Shown: piece by piece, positions 10,320 to 19,840 of the stretch
How positions within the stretch are numbered: position 1 is the stretch's first letter
Layout of the letters: every line of letters starts with the position of its first letter
Assembly (NCBI RefSeq): GCF_947179515.1
Contig: NC_067478.1
Location: forward strand, 2,117,501 to 2,181,500
DNA from: Apodemus sylvaticus
Lineage: Eukaryota; Chordata; Mammalia; Rodentia; Muridae
Length of the DNA stretch: 64,000 bases
Direction of reading: 5' to 3'
Made by a program: the position numbers and the translations under genes
Notes under the pieces: generated by a model
Databases searched by the model: none
What the model was told of the DNA's origin: nothing
Seen by the model: only the letters and a program-made list of their open reading frames with translations

Positions 10320-10480
10320 AGTGGCCATATACATTCATGGAAAAGTTTTCACATGGGCATATGTTTTCTGTTTTCTTGGATAAATACCTAGGGATAGCCA
10401 TCTGGTAGGTACATCCATGCAGTTTCAAGGAACCTGCCAAATTTTCCCAATAGCATTTGTTTTAAGGCCAGTTTTTTGTT
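10320..10480 (-). mobile_element. L1 fragment, antisense
   Basis: TGTTTTCTTGGATAAATACC, AGCCATCTGGTAGGTACAT and GGAACCTGCCAAATTTTCCC match the well-known antisense L1 3' ORF2 region. Heavily diverged. Confidence 0.55.
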
Positions 10481-11069
10481 TGTTTTTAGATCCATGTAAT
10501 GGTACAGTAAGTCTGTGAGCTACTTGGATGTAAATGTTCAACTTTCATCTCAATGCAATAAATACCCCATGGCAACTGTCTCTTGATAAGTGCGGTGCCA
10601 ACCCTATCACTGTGGAGAGTGACTCTTAGCAAGGGATGGGAGAATCAGAAGGGAGGGGAGGCCCAGCCTGCCCACAGCAGCAGGAGAAGACTCCGGAACC
10701 TTAGGCTTCCTGCTCTGAGGCATTTAAATGGAATAAAAGGGAATTTATTCTTTTTGGATAGTTCATCTTTTTCTTGTGATTTTTTTTTTGAAATATAAAA
10801 TGTTAGGTCAGAACTGTGTCTTCATTTTGATCTATATCCTTGATGTGTGGACTTTGAAGCTCTGTGAATAAGTCCAACCTTTGTTTCACATTTTCCCTCT
10901 GAGCAATGCCAATAAGCTAGGATGAGCAGTCCTGGGGGTGAAGTCGCTTTTCTTTGGTCCCATGCAAATCTGGCCTGAGGCTTCATTGAGCGATCGAAGG
11001 CAGACTCACCAGTGTCCACCCTATTGCCAACCAGGCTGTGTTTGCGAGACCAGTGACATGGTGGAGTTG

Positions 11070-11242
11070 CTCTCTTTTTAAGACTTATTTTGATTTTTAT
11101 TTACGTGTTTGCATATATACAATGTGGGCCTCAGGTCCCCTGAAGCTGGAGTACCAGGCAATTGTGCCACCCACTGTGGGTACTGGCAGGCATCCTAACT
11201 CATCATCTGTAAGAGCACTTGGTGCACCCCACTGCTGAGCCT
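11070..11242 (-). mobile_element. B3-type SINE, antisense
   Basis: AAGACTTATTTTGATTTTTA leads into CCCCTGAAGCTGGAGTACC, GGCAATTGTGCCACCCACTG and AAGAGCACTTGGTGCACC, an antisense B3 order. Confidence 0.6.
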
Positions 11243-11734
11243 CTGAAGACACGTTCTCTTAAAGGAGTTTCCTTGTGACAGTCATGTCTGTTGGGCATCA
11301 TTTCCATACGCTAAAGTCGCACAGAATTAGTAATGTTGCTAATGAAGTGCAGAGAGCCTCAGGCACTGCACGGCGAGAGCAGAGCAGACAGCGTGGAGGG
11401 CAGTGCCCACTCACGTCTTCTCATCTTTCTTTGTCATCCTGACACCCAGAGAAAAACGGAGCTGGGGCCCTCTGCAAGGGCGTCAGCCATCCCAATGTGA
11501 AGGCAGCTTGCTGCCAGCTCCTGTCCATGGCACTTTGGAGTAAGTGACAGTTTCCTGGGGATGCTGGCCAGCCTCTGGCAGAAGTGGCTCCAGCCATGTG
11601 CAGCAGGTGGGGTCTTCCTAACCTTAGGCATATGTCCGTAGCCTTTATAACTTTTCTGTAACTTAATGATACTCAGGTATGAAGTATGTGGATGGTAACA
11701 CCATGGATTCTGCTTTACTTTTCTTATTTTTAAA
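11243..11734. other. No gene or named repeat recognised
   Basis: Mixed sequence; a 117-codon antisense frame (11434-11787) has no family resemblance that I recognise. Confidence 0.45.
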
Positions 11735-12480
11735 ATGTTGATCATTGTTGTGTGGGTGCGTCCACACACATGTGTTCCACGGTGCACAGGAGGAGATCAC
11801 TGGTGTTTAGGTATGTGTACTCACATGCATGCCACAGTGCACATGTGGAGATCACTGTTGCATGTGTATACACTCATATGCATGCCATGGTGCACATATG
11901 ACAATCACTGTTGTATGCATTGTTATTGGGGGGTTTTGGGGGTTTTGTTTTGTTTTGTTTTTTGTTTTTTCAAGACAGGGTTTCTCTGTCTAGCCCTGGA
12001 TGTCCTGGAACTCACTCTGTAGACCAGGCCTGCCTCTGCCTCCCAAGTGCTGAGATTAAAGGTGTGCACCACCACTGCCTGGCCCTTTGTTGTTGTTGTG
12101 TGTATGTATGCCACAGTACATGTGTGAGATCACTGTTGTGTGCATTGTTGTTGTATGCATGCATGCACTCACATGTGTGTCCTCACATGTGTTCCATGGT
12201 GCACATTTGGAGATGACTGGTTTATATGTGTGTGTGTGTGTGTCTCTGTGTGTGTGTGTGCCCTCACATGCATGCCATGGTGCATATACGGAGATGACTG
12301 GTATGTGTGCATGTCTGTGTGTGTATGTGTGTGTATGTGTGTGTGCACTCAACTGCATGCCATGGTGCACATGTGGAGATAGCTGGTGCGTGTCACTGTG
12401 TGACTGTGTGTGTATGTCTGTCTGTCTGTGTGTGTGCACTCACATGTGTGCCCCGGTGCACACATGGAGATCAGAGCACA
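11735..12480. repeat. Imperfect GT-rich tandem array, ~65-75 bp unit
   Basis: The block CATGCCATGGTGCACATATG followed by GAGATGACTGG or GAGATCACTG recurs about seven to eight times, separated by TG runs of changing length. A B1 copy interrupts it. The last unit runs into a B4/ID-like fragment. Confidence 0.85.
11936..12083 (-). mobile_element. B1 SINE, antisense, inside the tandem array
   Basis: A TTTTG-repeat tail, then CAAGACAGGGTTTCTCTGTC, CTGGAACTCACTCTGTAGAC, CCAAGTGCTGAGATTAAAGG and ACCACCACTGCCTGGCC. It is close to the B1 consensus and among the youngest SINEs here. Confidence 0.95.
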
Positions 12481-12514
12481 ACTTTATGGAGTTGACTTTC
12501 TCCTTCCTCCCACT

Positions 12515-12582
12515 TTTATGTAGGTTCCAAGGATTGAACTCGGGTCACAGAGCTTGTGCAACAAGTGCTTTGCCAGCTCGAT
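12515..12582 (-). mobile_element. ID/B4-type fragment, antisense
   Basis: AGGATTGAACTCGGGTCACA then CAACAAGTGCTTTGCCAGC is the antisense B-box to A-box text of an ID-like head. Confidence 0.5.
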
Positions 12583-13500
12583 AATATGCTTTTGCAAAGT
12601 CAAAGGCTGACCACATCAGAAGGCTCCCCATCTGCCCTGCTTGATCACAGTTTTGTGATTTGATGTTCCACATCAGACCCTTCTCATCCTCACACTTGAC
12701 CTGGCTAATGGATTTACCAGGAGCCCTGCCAGGCCTGGGTACCTGGTGTTGACCTTGGTTCTGCCCCTCCCTAGAGGCAGAGATCAGGCTCCTCACCCTC
12801 CAGTGAGCCTTCCTACCCTAGTCCAGATGGCCAAACTTATTACCAGAAATAAGGAGTTAGGCCCAAGCCGGAGCTGCAAGGGATATGACAGGTGATGACA
12901 GACAGGGTAGGGGAAGGCCCGCTCCTGCCTAGCACTTCCCTTGTCTGGCTGGTAACCAGCAGAGCACCCAAGACTTCTTACTCTGTGGCTTCTTCCTTTC
13001 CAGGGACGCTAGTCTTGCCAGAGAAACAAGCATCGCGTTGATATCATTGGCTCCACACCCTTGGTGCTGCAGCCGAGTGATTGTGGTTGTCATGGCAGCA
13101 AACATCATTTCATTACGGTGTGTGGCCTTTCCCCCTCGCAGGGAGGCGTTTGACGTGATTCTCGTCTTCTGCTCTGGTTCTGTTCTTTGTATGTGGGGGT
13201 GGATTTCTCTACTTCAGTCAATTTGCATCTGTGTGGTGTGTGCTGTGTGTGTGTGGGGGGGGGGGGTGCCACAGTGTGCGCACGTGTGCATCGTGGAGGA
13301 CAGAGGAGGATTCAGGGGCCCTTCTCTATTACATCTCCTTGTTCTCTTGGGACAGACCCGCTCTGAACCAGGAGCTCAGTGTTTGTCGGTTGTTTTTCCA
13401 GTTAACCAGTGAGCCCCAGTGACTCGCCTGTCTCTGCCTCAACTTCCTTCCTGAAGCACTTCTCCCCTGCTCCAGAGTCACAGGCTCACATGATTAAGTC
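12583..13500. other. No gene recognised; GT/G-run at 13245-13270
   Basis: Unique-looking sequence with a short TG run followed by about 13 G near 13254-13266. Antisense frame 12545-12796 and plus frame 13038-13412 show no recognisable domain. Confidence 0.45.
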
Positions 13501-13505
13501 TGGGT

Positions 13506-13586
13506 TTCCTTCCTTCCTTCCTTCCTTCCTTCCTTCCTTCCTTCCTTCCTTCCTTCCTTCCTTCCTTCTTTCCTTCCTTCTTTCCT

Positions 13587-13622
<36 letters not shown>
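13506..13622. repeat. (TTCC)n then (TC)n compound microsatellite
   Basis: About 17 TTCC units change to TTTC and then to CT repeats. The plus frame encodes PSFL repeats and is an artefact. Pure pyrimidine, so potentially H-DNA forming. Confidence 0.98.
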
Positions 13623-13817
13623 AGCGTGGGTGATGGGGATCTGATGGGGTCCTTATGCTTACAAGCATTCTTACTGAGCCACGTCCTCAGATGAGGTGAA
13701 CTTACAATTTGCATGGAAGTTATGGTATGGGGAAAGATAGGTGTGAGTAGAAGACAGAATATATATGTCAGAGGAGGAAGTTGCGTATAAGAAGGACAGC
13801 CACTGGGAGACAGAAAA

Positions 13818-13854
13818 GAAGCACCCACCCCCTGGGTGAGGGGGTGGGTGCTTC
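13818..13854. repeat. Perfect 15-bp inverted repeat, 7-base loop
   Basis: GAAGCACCCACCCCC at 13818-13832 is exactly complementary to 13840-13854, with TGGGTGA between. Flanking bases do not extend the stem. Confidence 0.9.
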
Positions 13855-14467
13855 AGAATGAACCGTGTTCAAACCCAGGGGCCCTCTGGATGTCTTCCTG
13901 CTCCAGGCTTGTTTGGTGGCCTGGGAAGTGGCCTGGGCCTCTGAGAGCAAGAACAGCTTCTGCTCCCCTCTCCCTCCGTGGACGCTCTCCCACGTGCCTT
14001 GATGTAGTAAGCCATTCATCACCTAACAAAAGCACGCGTGAGTAGGCACTTGAGCACTTTTGAAGGAGTTATTATTGAGCAGCACTGGGAGGGGCTGATT
14101 GACAGGACTCAGAATTGCTGGAGACAGATGGTGGAACTCACATGTCAGTCTGCAGATCTGCTCCAACAAGAGCAGCTTTGTAGAGAAGTTGTGGGCACGT
14201 ACTGGAGGGATGGTCCTTCAGTTCCAGCGATTTTCCTCTCCTGCACAACGCCCCACAGGTGAGCTAGTAGATCTGCAGGCAAAGCCAGCGTCCTCGGGAG
14301 GGTGGGGAGGGTGGTGGCTCAGGTTCCTTAGTGGTTTTGGCTTCTAAGGCTCCCTAGCTCACAATGCTCCCGCGCCTTGCTCCTTTCTCACTTAGAAAGT
14401 AGTTCCTGTCTGCCTTGGGGTCCTCCTTGGTTCCTCTGACTCAGGAGGCTCAGCCGGATGTGCATAT

Positions 14468-15570
14468 GCCTGTGTGTGCATAGGAGTGTGTGTGTGTGTG
14501 TGTGTATGTGTGTAGTGTGGTATGAATGTGTGTGTGTGATATGAGTATGTGTGTGTAGTGTAAGTATGTGTGTATAGTGTGTGTGGTGTGGGTATGAATG
14601 TATGTGTGGTGTATAAAGTGTGGTATCTGCGTTTGTGTGTGGTGTGGTGTGAATATATGTGTGTTTGTGTGTGGTGTAAGTATGTGTGTATGGTGTGAGT
14701 GTGTGTGTGTAGTGTGTATGGTATGGGTGTGAATGTGTGTGTGGTGTGAGTCTGTATAAGGTATAGTGTGTGTTTGTGTATATAGTATGTGTGTGTTATG
14801 TGTTGTGTGTTGTGGTATGGATGTGTGTATTTGTGTGTGGCGTATGTGTGTGTGGTGTGAGTATGTGTGTATAGTGTGTGTGGTGTGGGTATGAATGTGT
14901 GTGTGGTGTAAGTGTGTATAAAGTGTGGTATGTGTGTTTTTGTGTGGTGTGGTGTGAATGTGTGTGTGGTGTGAGTGTGTATAAAGTGTGGTATGTGTGT
15001 TTTTGTGTGGTGTGGTATGAATGTGTGTGTGTATGGTGTGAGTATGTGTGTATGGTGTGAGTATATGTGTATAGTGTGTGTGGTGTGGGTATGAATGTGT
15101 GTGTGGTGTGAGTGTGTATAAGGTGTGGTGTGTGTGTTTGTGTATATGGTATGTGTGTGTTGTGTGTGTGGTGTAAGTATATGTGTGTGGTGTGAGTATG
15201 TGTGTATAGTGTGTGTGGTGTATATGTGAATGTGTGTGTGGTGTGAGTGTGTATAAGGTATGGTGTGTGTGTTTGTGTATGTGGTATGTGTGTTTGTGTG
15301 TGTTGTGTGTGTTGTGGTATGAATGTGTGTGTGGTGTGAGTATGTGTGTATAGTGTATGTGGTGGGTGTGTGAATATATGTGTGGTGTGAGTGTGTATGA
15401 GGTGTGGTGTGTGTGTTTGTGTATGTGGTATGTGTGTTTGTGTGTGTTGTGGTATGAATGTGTGTGTTTGTGTGTGGTGTGAGTATGTGGGTGTGTTGTA
15501 TGTGGGTGTGTTGTATGTAGATGTGTGGTGTGAGTGTGTATAAGGAGTGGTGTGAGTGTGGTGGGTGTAG
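14468..15570. repeat. GT-rich complex array with ~140-bp higher-order period
   Basis: About 1.1 kb composed of GTGTGTGGTGTGAGTATG-like words, with almost no C on the + strand. The anchor GTATAAGG/GTATAAAG recurs at 14611, 14754, 14916, 14979, 15116, 15251, 15395 (as GTATGAGG) and 15538, so most intervals are 135-144 bases. The 401-codon antisense frame (HTH-rich) is an artefact. Confidence 0.95.
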
Positions 15571-15599
15571 ACCTAGAGCCTTCCTGTTAAAGCACACTT

Positions 15600-16320
15600 G
15601 ACCTGTACTTACTACTCAGCAAGCATATTTTCAAACCCATTGAAAGGAGCTTAGGCTGTCAGCACATGGAACAATTAAGGTATTGAGTGACTGTCAGGAT
15701 GACTGGTCCCTGGGCGTGTCTTGTCTTGTGCAGGACTCACAGGCACTCTGTCAGTCCTCTCAGTCTTGAGACCCACTCACTCCTTTGGCATCTGCTGTTG
15801 AAAGTTTCTTTTAATGCACCTTTCTTGAGGCTGGGGTTGGAACGGTGTGCCTGGGTCAAGACTCCCGCCCTTGGCTCTCTGTCCAGCTACCGTTCTGTGG
15901 GCTGGAGACTTAGAACAGTAGCAGCAGGAGAGTTAGGGACAAACCTCAAAGAGACAGCACAAACAAGAACTTCAGGCACCGATCTGGCTGTAGGTTTTGT
16001 TGAGGCCAGGGACCACCAAACAGCTGAGAGAAAAGAGACACCTAAAGATTGGGGAGGAGGGGAGGAGGATCCAGGGCATTACGTGTGGAAACCCTGGAGT
16101 ATCCTAGGAGCAGAATGGAGGTGGGGTCAGAGTAAGCCGAGAGCTGCAGGACCTTAAGAGCTACGACAGAATTCAGCTCTTCTCTAATTGAGCCTGCAAG
16201 CACTGGACAGTTCCAGCTAAGCTGTGATGTATTGACTTGAATCAACTACAGGCAAGAAAAGATGGTGGCAGGGGATCTGTTTGGAGGCCACTGTTACAAC
16301 CTGGTGAGGGGTGATGGCTG
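15600..16320. other. No gene or named repeat recognised
   Basis: The 156-codon plus frame 15687-16157 has no domain or splice support that I can see. Confidence 0.45.
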
Positions 16321-16431
16321 TGTGGGCAAGAGGCTATCAGAGGAGGGAGAAAGGGTAGGGTCTTTGCTTGCAACAAAGTTTCTGTGCACTGGAAATATCT
16401 CATCCAAAATGCAAGTTATACACCTGATCTT
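16321..16431 (+). repeat. Left arm of a ~110-bp inverted repeat
   Basis: Contains GGCAAGAGGCTATCAGAGGA, GCAACAAAGTTTCTGTGCAC and AAATGCAAGTTATACACCTG, which recur in reverse complement at 17116-17225 with modest divergence and two or three small indels. Confidence 0.85.
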
Positions 16432-16961
16432 CAGTGTGTTCTAACTTAGCGATACAGTGTATTGGGCAATACTGGTTCCCCTCATCATGATCATGTGGCT
16501 TTCAGGGAGCTTCCGGCTGCTGGTCAGCCTTGTGAAGGAACACTTAATACCGTGTTACAGCTAGCCCAGGACGAAGTTTAAACTCAAAATTTAAAGTATG
16601 GTTTCTTCTGGACATACACTGTTTTTACATCATATTAAACTCAACAGATCAGCAGAGTAATGTGTTGTTAACCACAGACCATCAGCCACAGCTACAGGTA
16701 AACTCAGCAGGCTCCTCGGTGGGAATGTGAGGCAAGAGGGAAAGACCAGGGACCACTCAGAACTGTGTCACCTGAGGCTGGAGAAACAGCGTTCAGTGAG
16801 ATAGAAGGAACTTGGGAAGACAGAGCAGAAGCCAGCTCTAAAATACCAAGTTAAAGGTGGTATATAACCAAAGAGGTTGTTGAGAAGGCCCAGCTAGAGT
16901 TTGGAGAGAAGCTGGGTTGAGATACAAATGTGTTATAAAACAAAGCATCAGTGTGTGAAAA

Positions 16962-17114
16962 GAAGCCATCACTGGTGATCTGACGGATGCCCTTGGTGTG
17001 GTCCGTCTGCTTGACGAAGGTCTTGAGCAGCCCTTGGACCTTGACAGCCTTCTGGCCCGTGAGGAAGGTGAGCAAGTGGATGATGTAGGCGCCCACCGAG
17101 TGCAGGCCGCACCT
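16962..17114 (-). pseudogene. Gfod1-like fragment (51 codons), no start, no stop
   Basis: The minus strand reads GLHSVGAYIIHLLTFLTGQK, then AVKVQGLLKTFVKQTDHTKG and IRQITSDGF. From memory this matches an internal stretch of GFOD1 (glucose-fructose oxidoreductase domain protein 1), about 44 of 51 residues, and is clearly closer to GFOD1 than GFOD2. No introns or flanking Gfod1 exons are evident. Upstream on the same strand (17114-17430) only faint resemblance remains, and downstream the match stops after about the TSDGF motif. Several CpGs are retained. I read it as a piece of a processed copy; it cannot encode a functional enzyme. Confidence 0.75.
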
Positions 17115-17115
17115 A

Positions 17116-17225
17116 AGATCAGGGGTAAAACTTGCATTTTGAACATGAGCTGTTTCCAGTGTACAGCAACTTTGTTGCAACTGAAGTCTCTACCCTCTCT
17201 CCCTCCTCTGATAGCCTCTTGCCAC
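17116..17225 (-). repeat. Right arm of the ~110-bp inverted repeat
   Basis: The reverse complement reads GGCAAGAGGCTATCAGAGGA, GCAACAAAGTTGCTGTACAC and AAATGCAAGTTTTACCCCTG, matching 16321-16431. The Gfod1-like fragment starts immediately next to its left end. Confidence 0.85.
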
Positions 17226-17497
17226 ATAACAGCTAGTCCAGGAAGAAGTGAGCCTTGACCTTGAAGTTGAAGGTCACCAAGGGTAGACATGTGGCCAGGG
17301 GGTGGGTCCCAGACAGACGCACAGGAGACCGTACAGCTCCCCAGTGCCAACAGCCAGGAGGAGTGGAGTGGGGGAAGTAGGGTGGGGTGGGTAAGGTAAA
17401 GTAGGCAAAGAGATTGAGCTGAACTTGGGGACAAAGATGAGAACAGAACCTCGGAGAACTGGCACTTGCTTTTCCTGGAAGGATAAAACATCCCAGG

Positions 17498-17640
17498 ATG
17501 GACTGGAGAGATGGCTCAGCAGTTAAGAGCACTGACTGCTCTTCCAAAGGTCATGAGTTCAAATCCCAGCCACCACATAGTGGCTCACAACCTCCAGTAA
17601 AGAGATCTGACGCCCTCTTCTGGTGTGTCATAAAAAAATC
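17498..17640 (+). mobile_element. B2 SINE
   Basis: GGACTGGAGAGATGGCTCAG, GTTAAGAGCACTGACTGCTC, GAGTTCAAATCCCAGCCACC and GACGCCCTCTTCTGGTGTGT. Close to the B2 consensus with intact A and B box regions; the 3' tail is truncated to an A-rich run. Confidence 0.95.
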
Positions 17641-17764
17641 CCAGGACTATAAATAAATAAGTGGGCGATGGAGAAGAAAGCCAGGGGAATGGCCAGCTCA
17701 GTCTCCTCTGACGTGAGGAAGGGCGACACGGCGAGAAGGGCCTGTTTTAAGGGTTTCCGTTGCA

Positions 17765-17945
17765 TCAACCCATCAGTCCTCACAACCATCCTAGGACCTC
17801 TACTCTTATTCCTCCCACAGGGAAACTGAGACACAGAGAAGTTAAGTGATACTAAGGTGAAGATCACTTCGCCATGACAAAGGAGTGACCAGGATGTGTG
17901 CCCAGACAGCATGACTCCAAAGTCACAGTCTTGTCTTCAAGTCAC
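17765..17945 (+). mobile_element. MIR fragment
   Basis: TCCTCACAACCATCCTAGGA, CAGGGAAACTGAGACACAGA and GAAGTTAAGTGATACTAAGG follow the conserved MIR core order, then decay into AAGTCACAGTCTTGTCTTC. Confidence 0.7.
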
Positions 17946-18660
17946 TCCCCCAAATAGGTTCTTCTTACCTGCTTGGTGACAAGATGGTCTCCACACATAA
18001 GCATCCCCTGGGGATTTGGCCCAGGACAGGTGCCTTGGAGTTTATATCATAAATGGAGACAGCTCTCTCTGAACAAGAACTGAATGCAGGGTGGTCACTC
18101 TATGGGGACCGGCTCCCTGCCTGCTAGCACCACAGCTGGGCCCTCCATGACCTGCCTTGGGTCAGAGTACTGTGACTTGGCATACTCCTCTCCTTGGGGC
18201 TCGGGACCCCAAATGTGTGAAGTTAAGACACACATGATAAGCCCTACAGATGTGTTTCAGCTTGTTTCCAGCTTCTGGGTGATTGGCTCGGCTGTTTGCA
18301 GGGACTTCCTCCAGGGTCCATGGCCAACAAATGCCACTCATTTGACAGGTCTGAGATGTCCCACCCCACCACCTCTTCCTCCATTTCTCGAGCCTTGCAA
18401 TTTATATTTGTCAATAGAGTGTTTCCTAGGGACCTAACAAAGGACCAGCAGTGTCCTTAACACAGCCCTGCGTAGGTGGCTCAGGGACCAGTGGGGCTTG
18501 GCAGGGACCACCGAGCCCCACACCAGGTGAGCAAAACCACCTGCTCCTCGTTCGCCTGGAATATTGCTGTGACTGCCAAAGCTTTACCAGAGCCAGCTCC
18601 TGGGGTGTGACCAGACCTGTCACTGTGCTTCCTGCCTGGCCTGGCTGTACCCTGGGAGGA
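17946..18660. other. No gene or named repeat recognised
   Basis: GC-richer unique-looking sequence with short overlapping frames on both strands; no family resemblance recognised. Confidence 0.45.
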
Positions 18661-18679
18661 CACCAGCTAGGTGGGTGAA

Positions 18680-18780
18680 AGGTCACCCAAAGAAGCCTTG
18701 CCCATGGTTGTCACCTGATCTACCAGATGAAAGGTCATTTGACCTGGACTGATCACCTTGACTTTGCCAGGACATGACCT
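18680..18780. promoter_or_regulatory. Candidate nuclear-receptor half-site cluster
   Basis: AGGTCA at 18680-18685; the palindrome AGGTCATTTGACCT at 18732-18745 (two half-sites inverted with a 2-base spacer); CCTTGACTTTGCC around 18756-18768; TGACCT at 18775-18780. There are four exact half-sites in 101 bases. Function is inferred from motif density only. Confidence 0.35.
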
Positions 18781-19274
18781 CACCTCAGGAGAGAAAGGAC
18801 TCATGCTCTGGGAACAGCAGCCTACAGGCCCAGAACTGAGTGTAGCTGTGGCTCCTGGAATTATCTTGTCTGAGATGAGCTGCTAGCTTTTGGTGGTTCA
18901 TGACTCTGCCCCAGGGCTTAGTTCACAGGAGGCTACATGGCCCTGGGGTCTGGGGTCTTCCTCCGCCATTCTGGGGTAAGTGTTCTGCTTCCCTCCATCC
19001 TTGGGTCTTCTCTGATCTGGCTGGTACAGGTGGGAGGGTCCCAGAGGTAGGAGGCTGTGAGTCTAAATAATTTTCCAGGGCTCCATCGGAACCTGTGGCT
19101 CACCACTAAGAACGTGCCGATCTTCCTTAACTATGACATCGGTCATGGATGTGAGCACCTGAGCACCCCATTGGCCAGACACGGACTGCTGTGTGTGAGA
19201 AGCGACTGTACCCACTTCCACTCCAGAGTTGAGACAGTGTGGAGGCACTGCATCTGGCTGTGTCTCAATGCCAC
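18781..19274. other. No gene or named repeat recognised
   Basis: Unique-looking sequence; a 90-codon plus frame from 19057 has no recognised relative. Confidence 0.45.
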
Positions 19275-19362
19275 GGCGTCCCTAGGTTTCCCTAGCTCTG
19301 GGCCTCAGTTCCTTTTATGGCGTCCCTAGGTTTCCCTAGCTCTGGGCCTCAGTTCCTTTTAT
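19275..19362. repeat. Perfect 44-bp tandem duplication
   Basis: Bases 19275-19318 and 19319-19362 are identical, beginning GGCGTCCCTAGGTTTCCC and ending CAGTTCCTTTTAT. No mismatch, so it is recent or an assembly duplication. Confidence 0.97.
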
Positions 19363-19544
19363 TATACCTTGGATGTTGAATCGTACAGCTTAAAATCAAG
19401 CTCCTCAAAATATGTCTCTGGAGCCAGAGGCATCATGGGAAATCGGTCAGACATGCATATTCCTGCACGTGGTCCCAGGTCTGTTGAATTAGAAGCTGCA
19501 CTTTCGAAGCTTCTCTAGCAAGTCGATGTACATGTCAAAGTGAG

Positions 19545-19604
19545 CCTTTGAATGGACCACTGTGAAACCTGGCTGCATGCTAGAATCACCTGGGAGGTGT
19601 GTGT

Positions 19605-19637
<33 letters not shown>

Positions 19638-19645
19638 CATGTGGA
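19545..19645 (+). repeat. MER5A-like end followed by (TG)n
   Basis: GCTGCATGCTAGAATCACCT then GGGAG fits the terminal text of MER5A (a small hAT element), running directly into a TG array at 19597-19639. Confidence 0.5.
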
Positions 19646-19679
19646 GGTGCACGTGTATGTGGATGCATGTGTACATGTG

Positions 19680-19840
19680 TGTTCATGCCTATGGAAGCCA
19701 GCTGAAGACACTAGCTACCTCTTCTTTGATACAGGATCTCTCACTGGCCTTGAACTCACCAAGCAGCCTAGGCTGGCCCAGCCAGTGGACCCCAAGCTCT
19801 TGCTTGTCTCTGCTTCCCCAGTGCTGGGATTGCACAGTGC
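19680..19840 (-). mobile_element. RSINE1/B4 fragment, antisense
   Basis: ACAGGATCTCTCACTGGCCT, TTGAACTCACCAAGCAGCCT, GGCTGGCCCAGCCAGTGGA and CCCAGTGCTGGGATTGCA are antisense RSINE1 text. Confidence 0.65.

Noticed and set aside
13818..13854. microRNA precursor
   Set aside because: The stem is only 15 bp and does not extend; too short for a Drosha substrate.
14392..15597. 401-codon antisense open frame (histidine/threonine rich)
   Set aside because: It is the complement of the GT-rich array; composition is fixed by the dinucleotide repeat, and no non-repeat domain is attached.
17125..17430. Continuation of the Gfod1-like copy upstream on the minus strand
   Set aside because: Only short resemblances (for example VPKFSSI and TGELYG against parts of GFOD1) with extra sequence between them; too weak to annotate without alignment.
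17640..17760. Antisense coding fragment (LLAVSPFLTSEETELAIPL)
   Set aside because: Open for under 60 codons and abuts a B2; no protein family recognised, so left unannotated.
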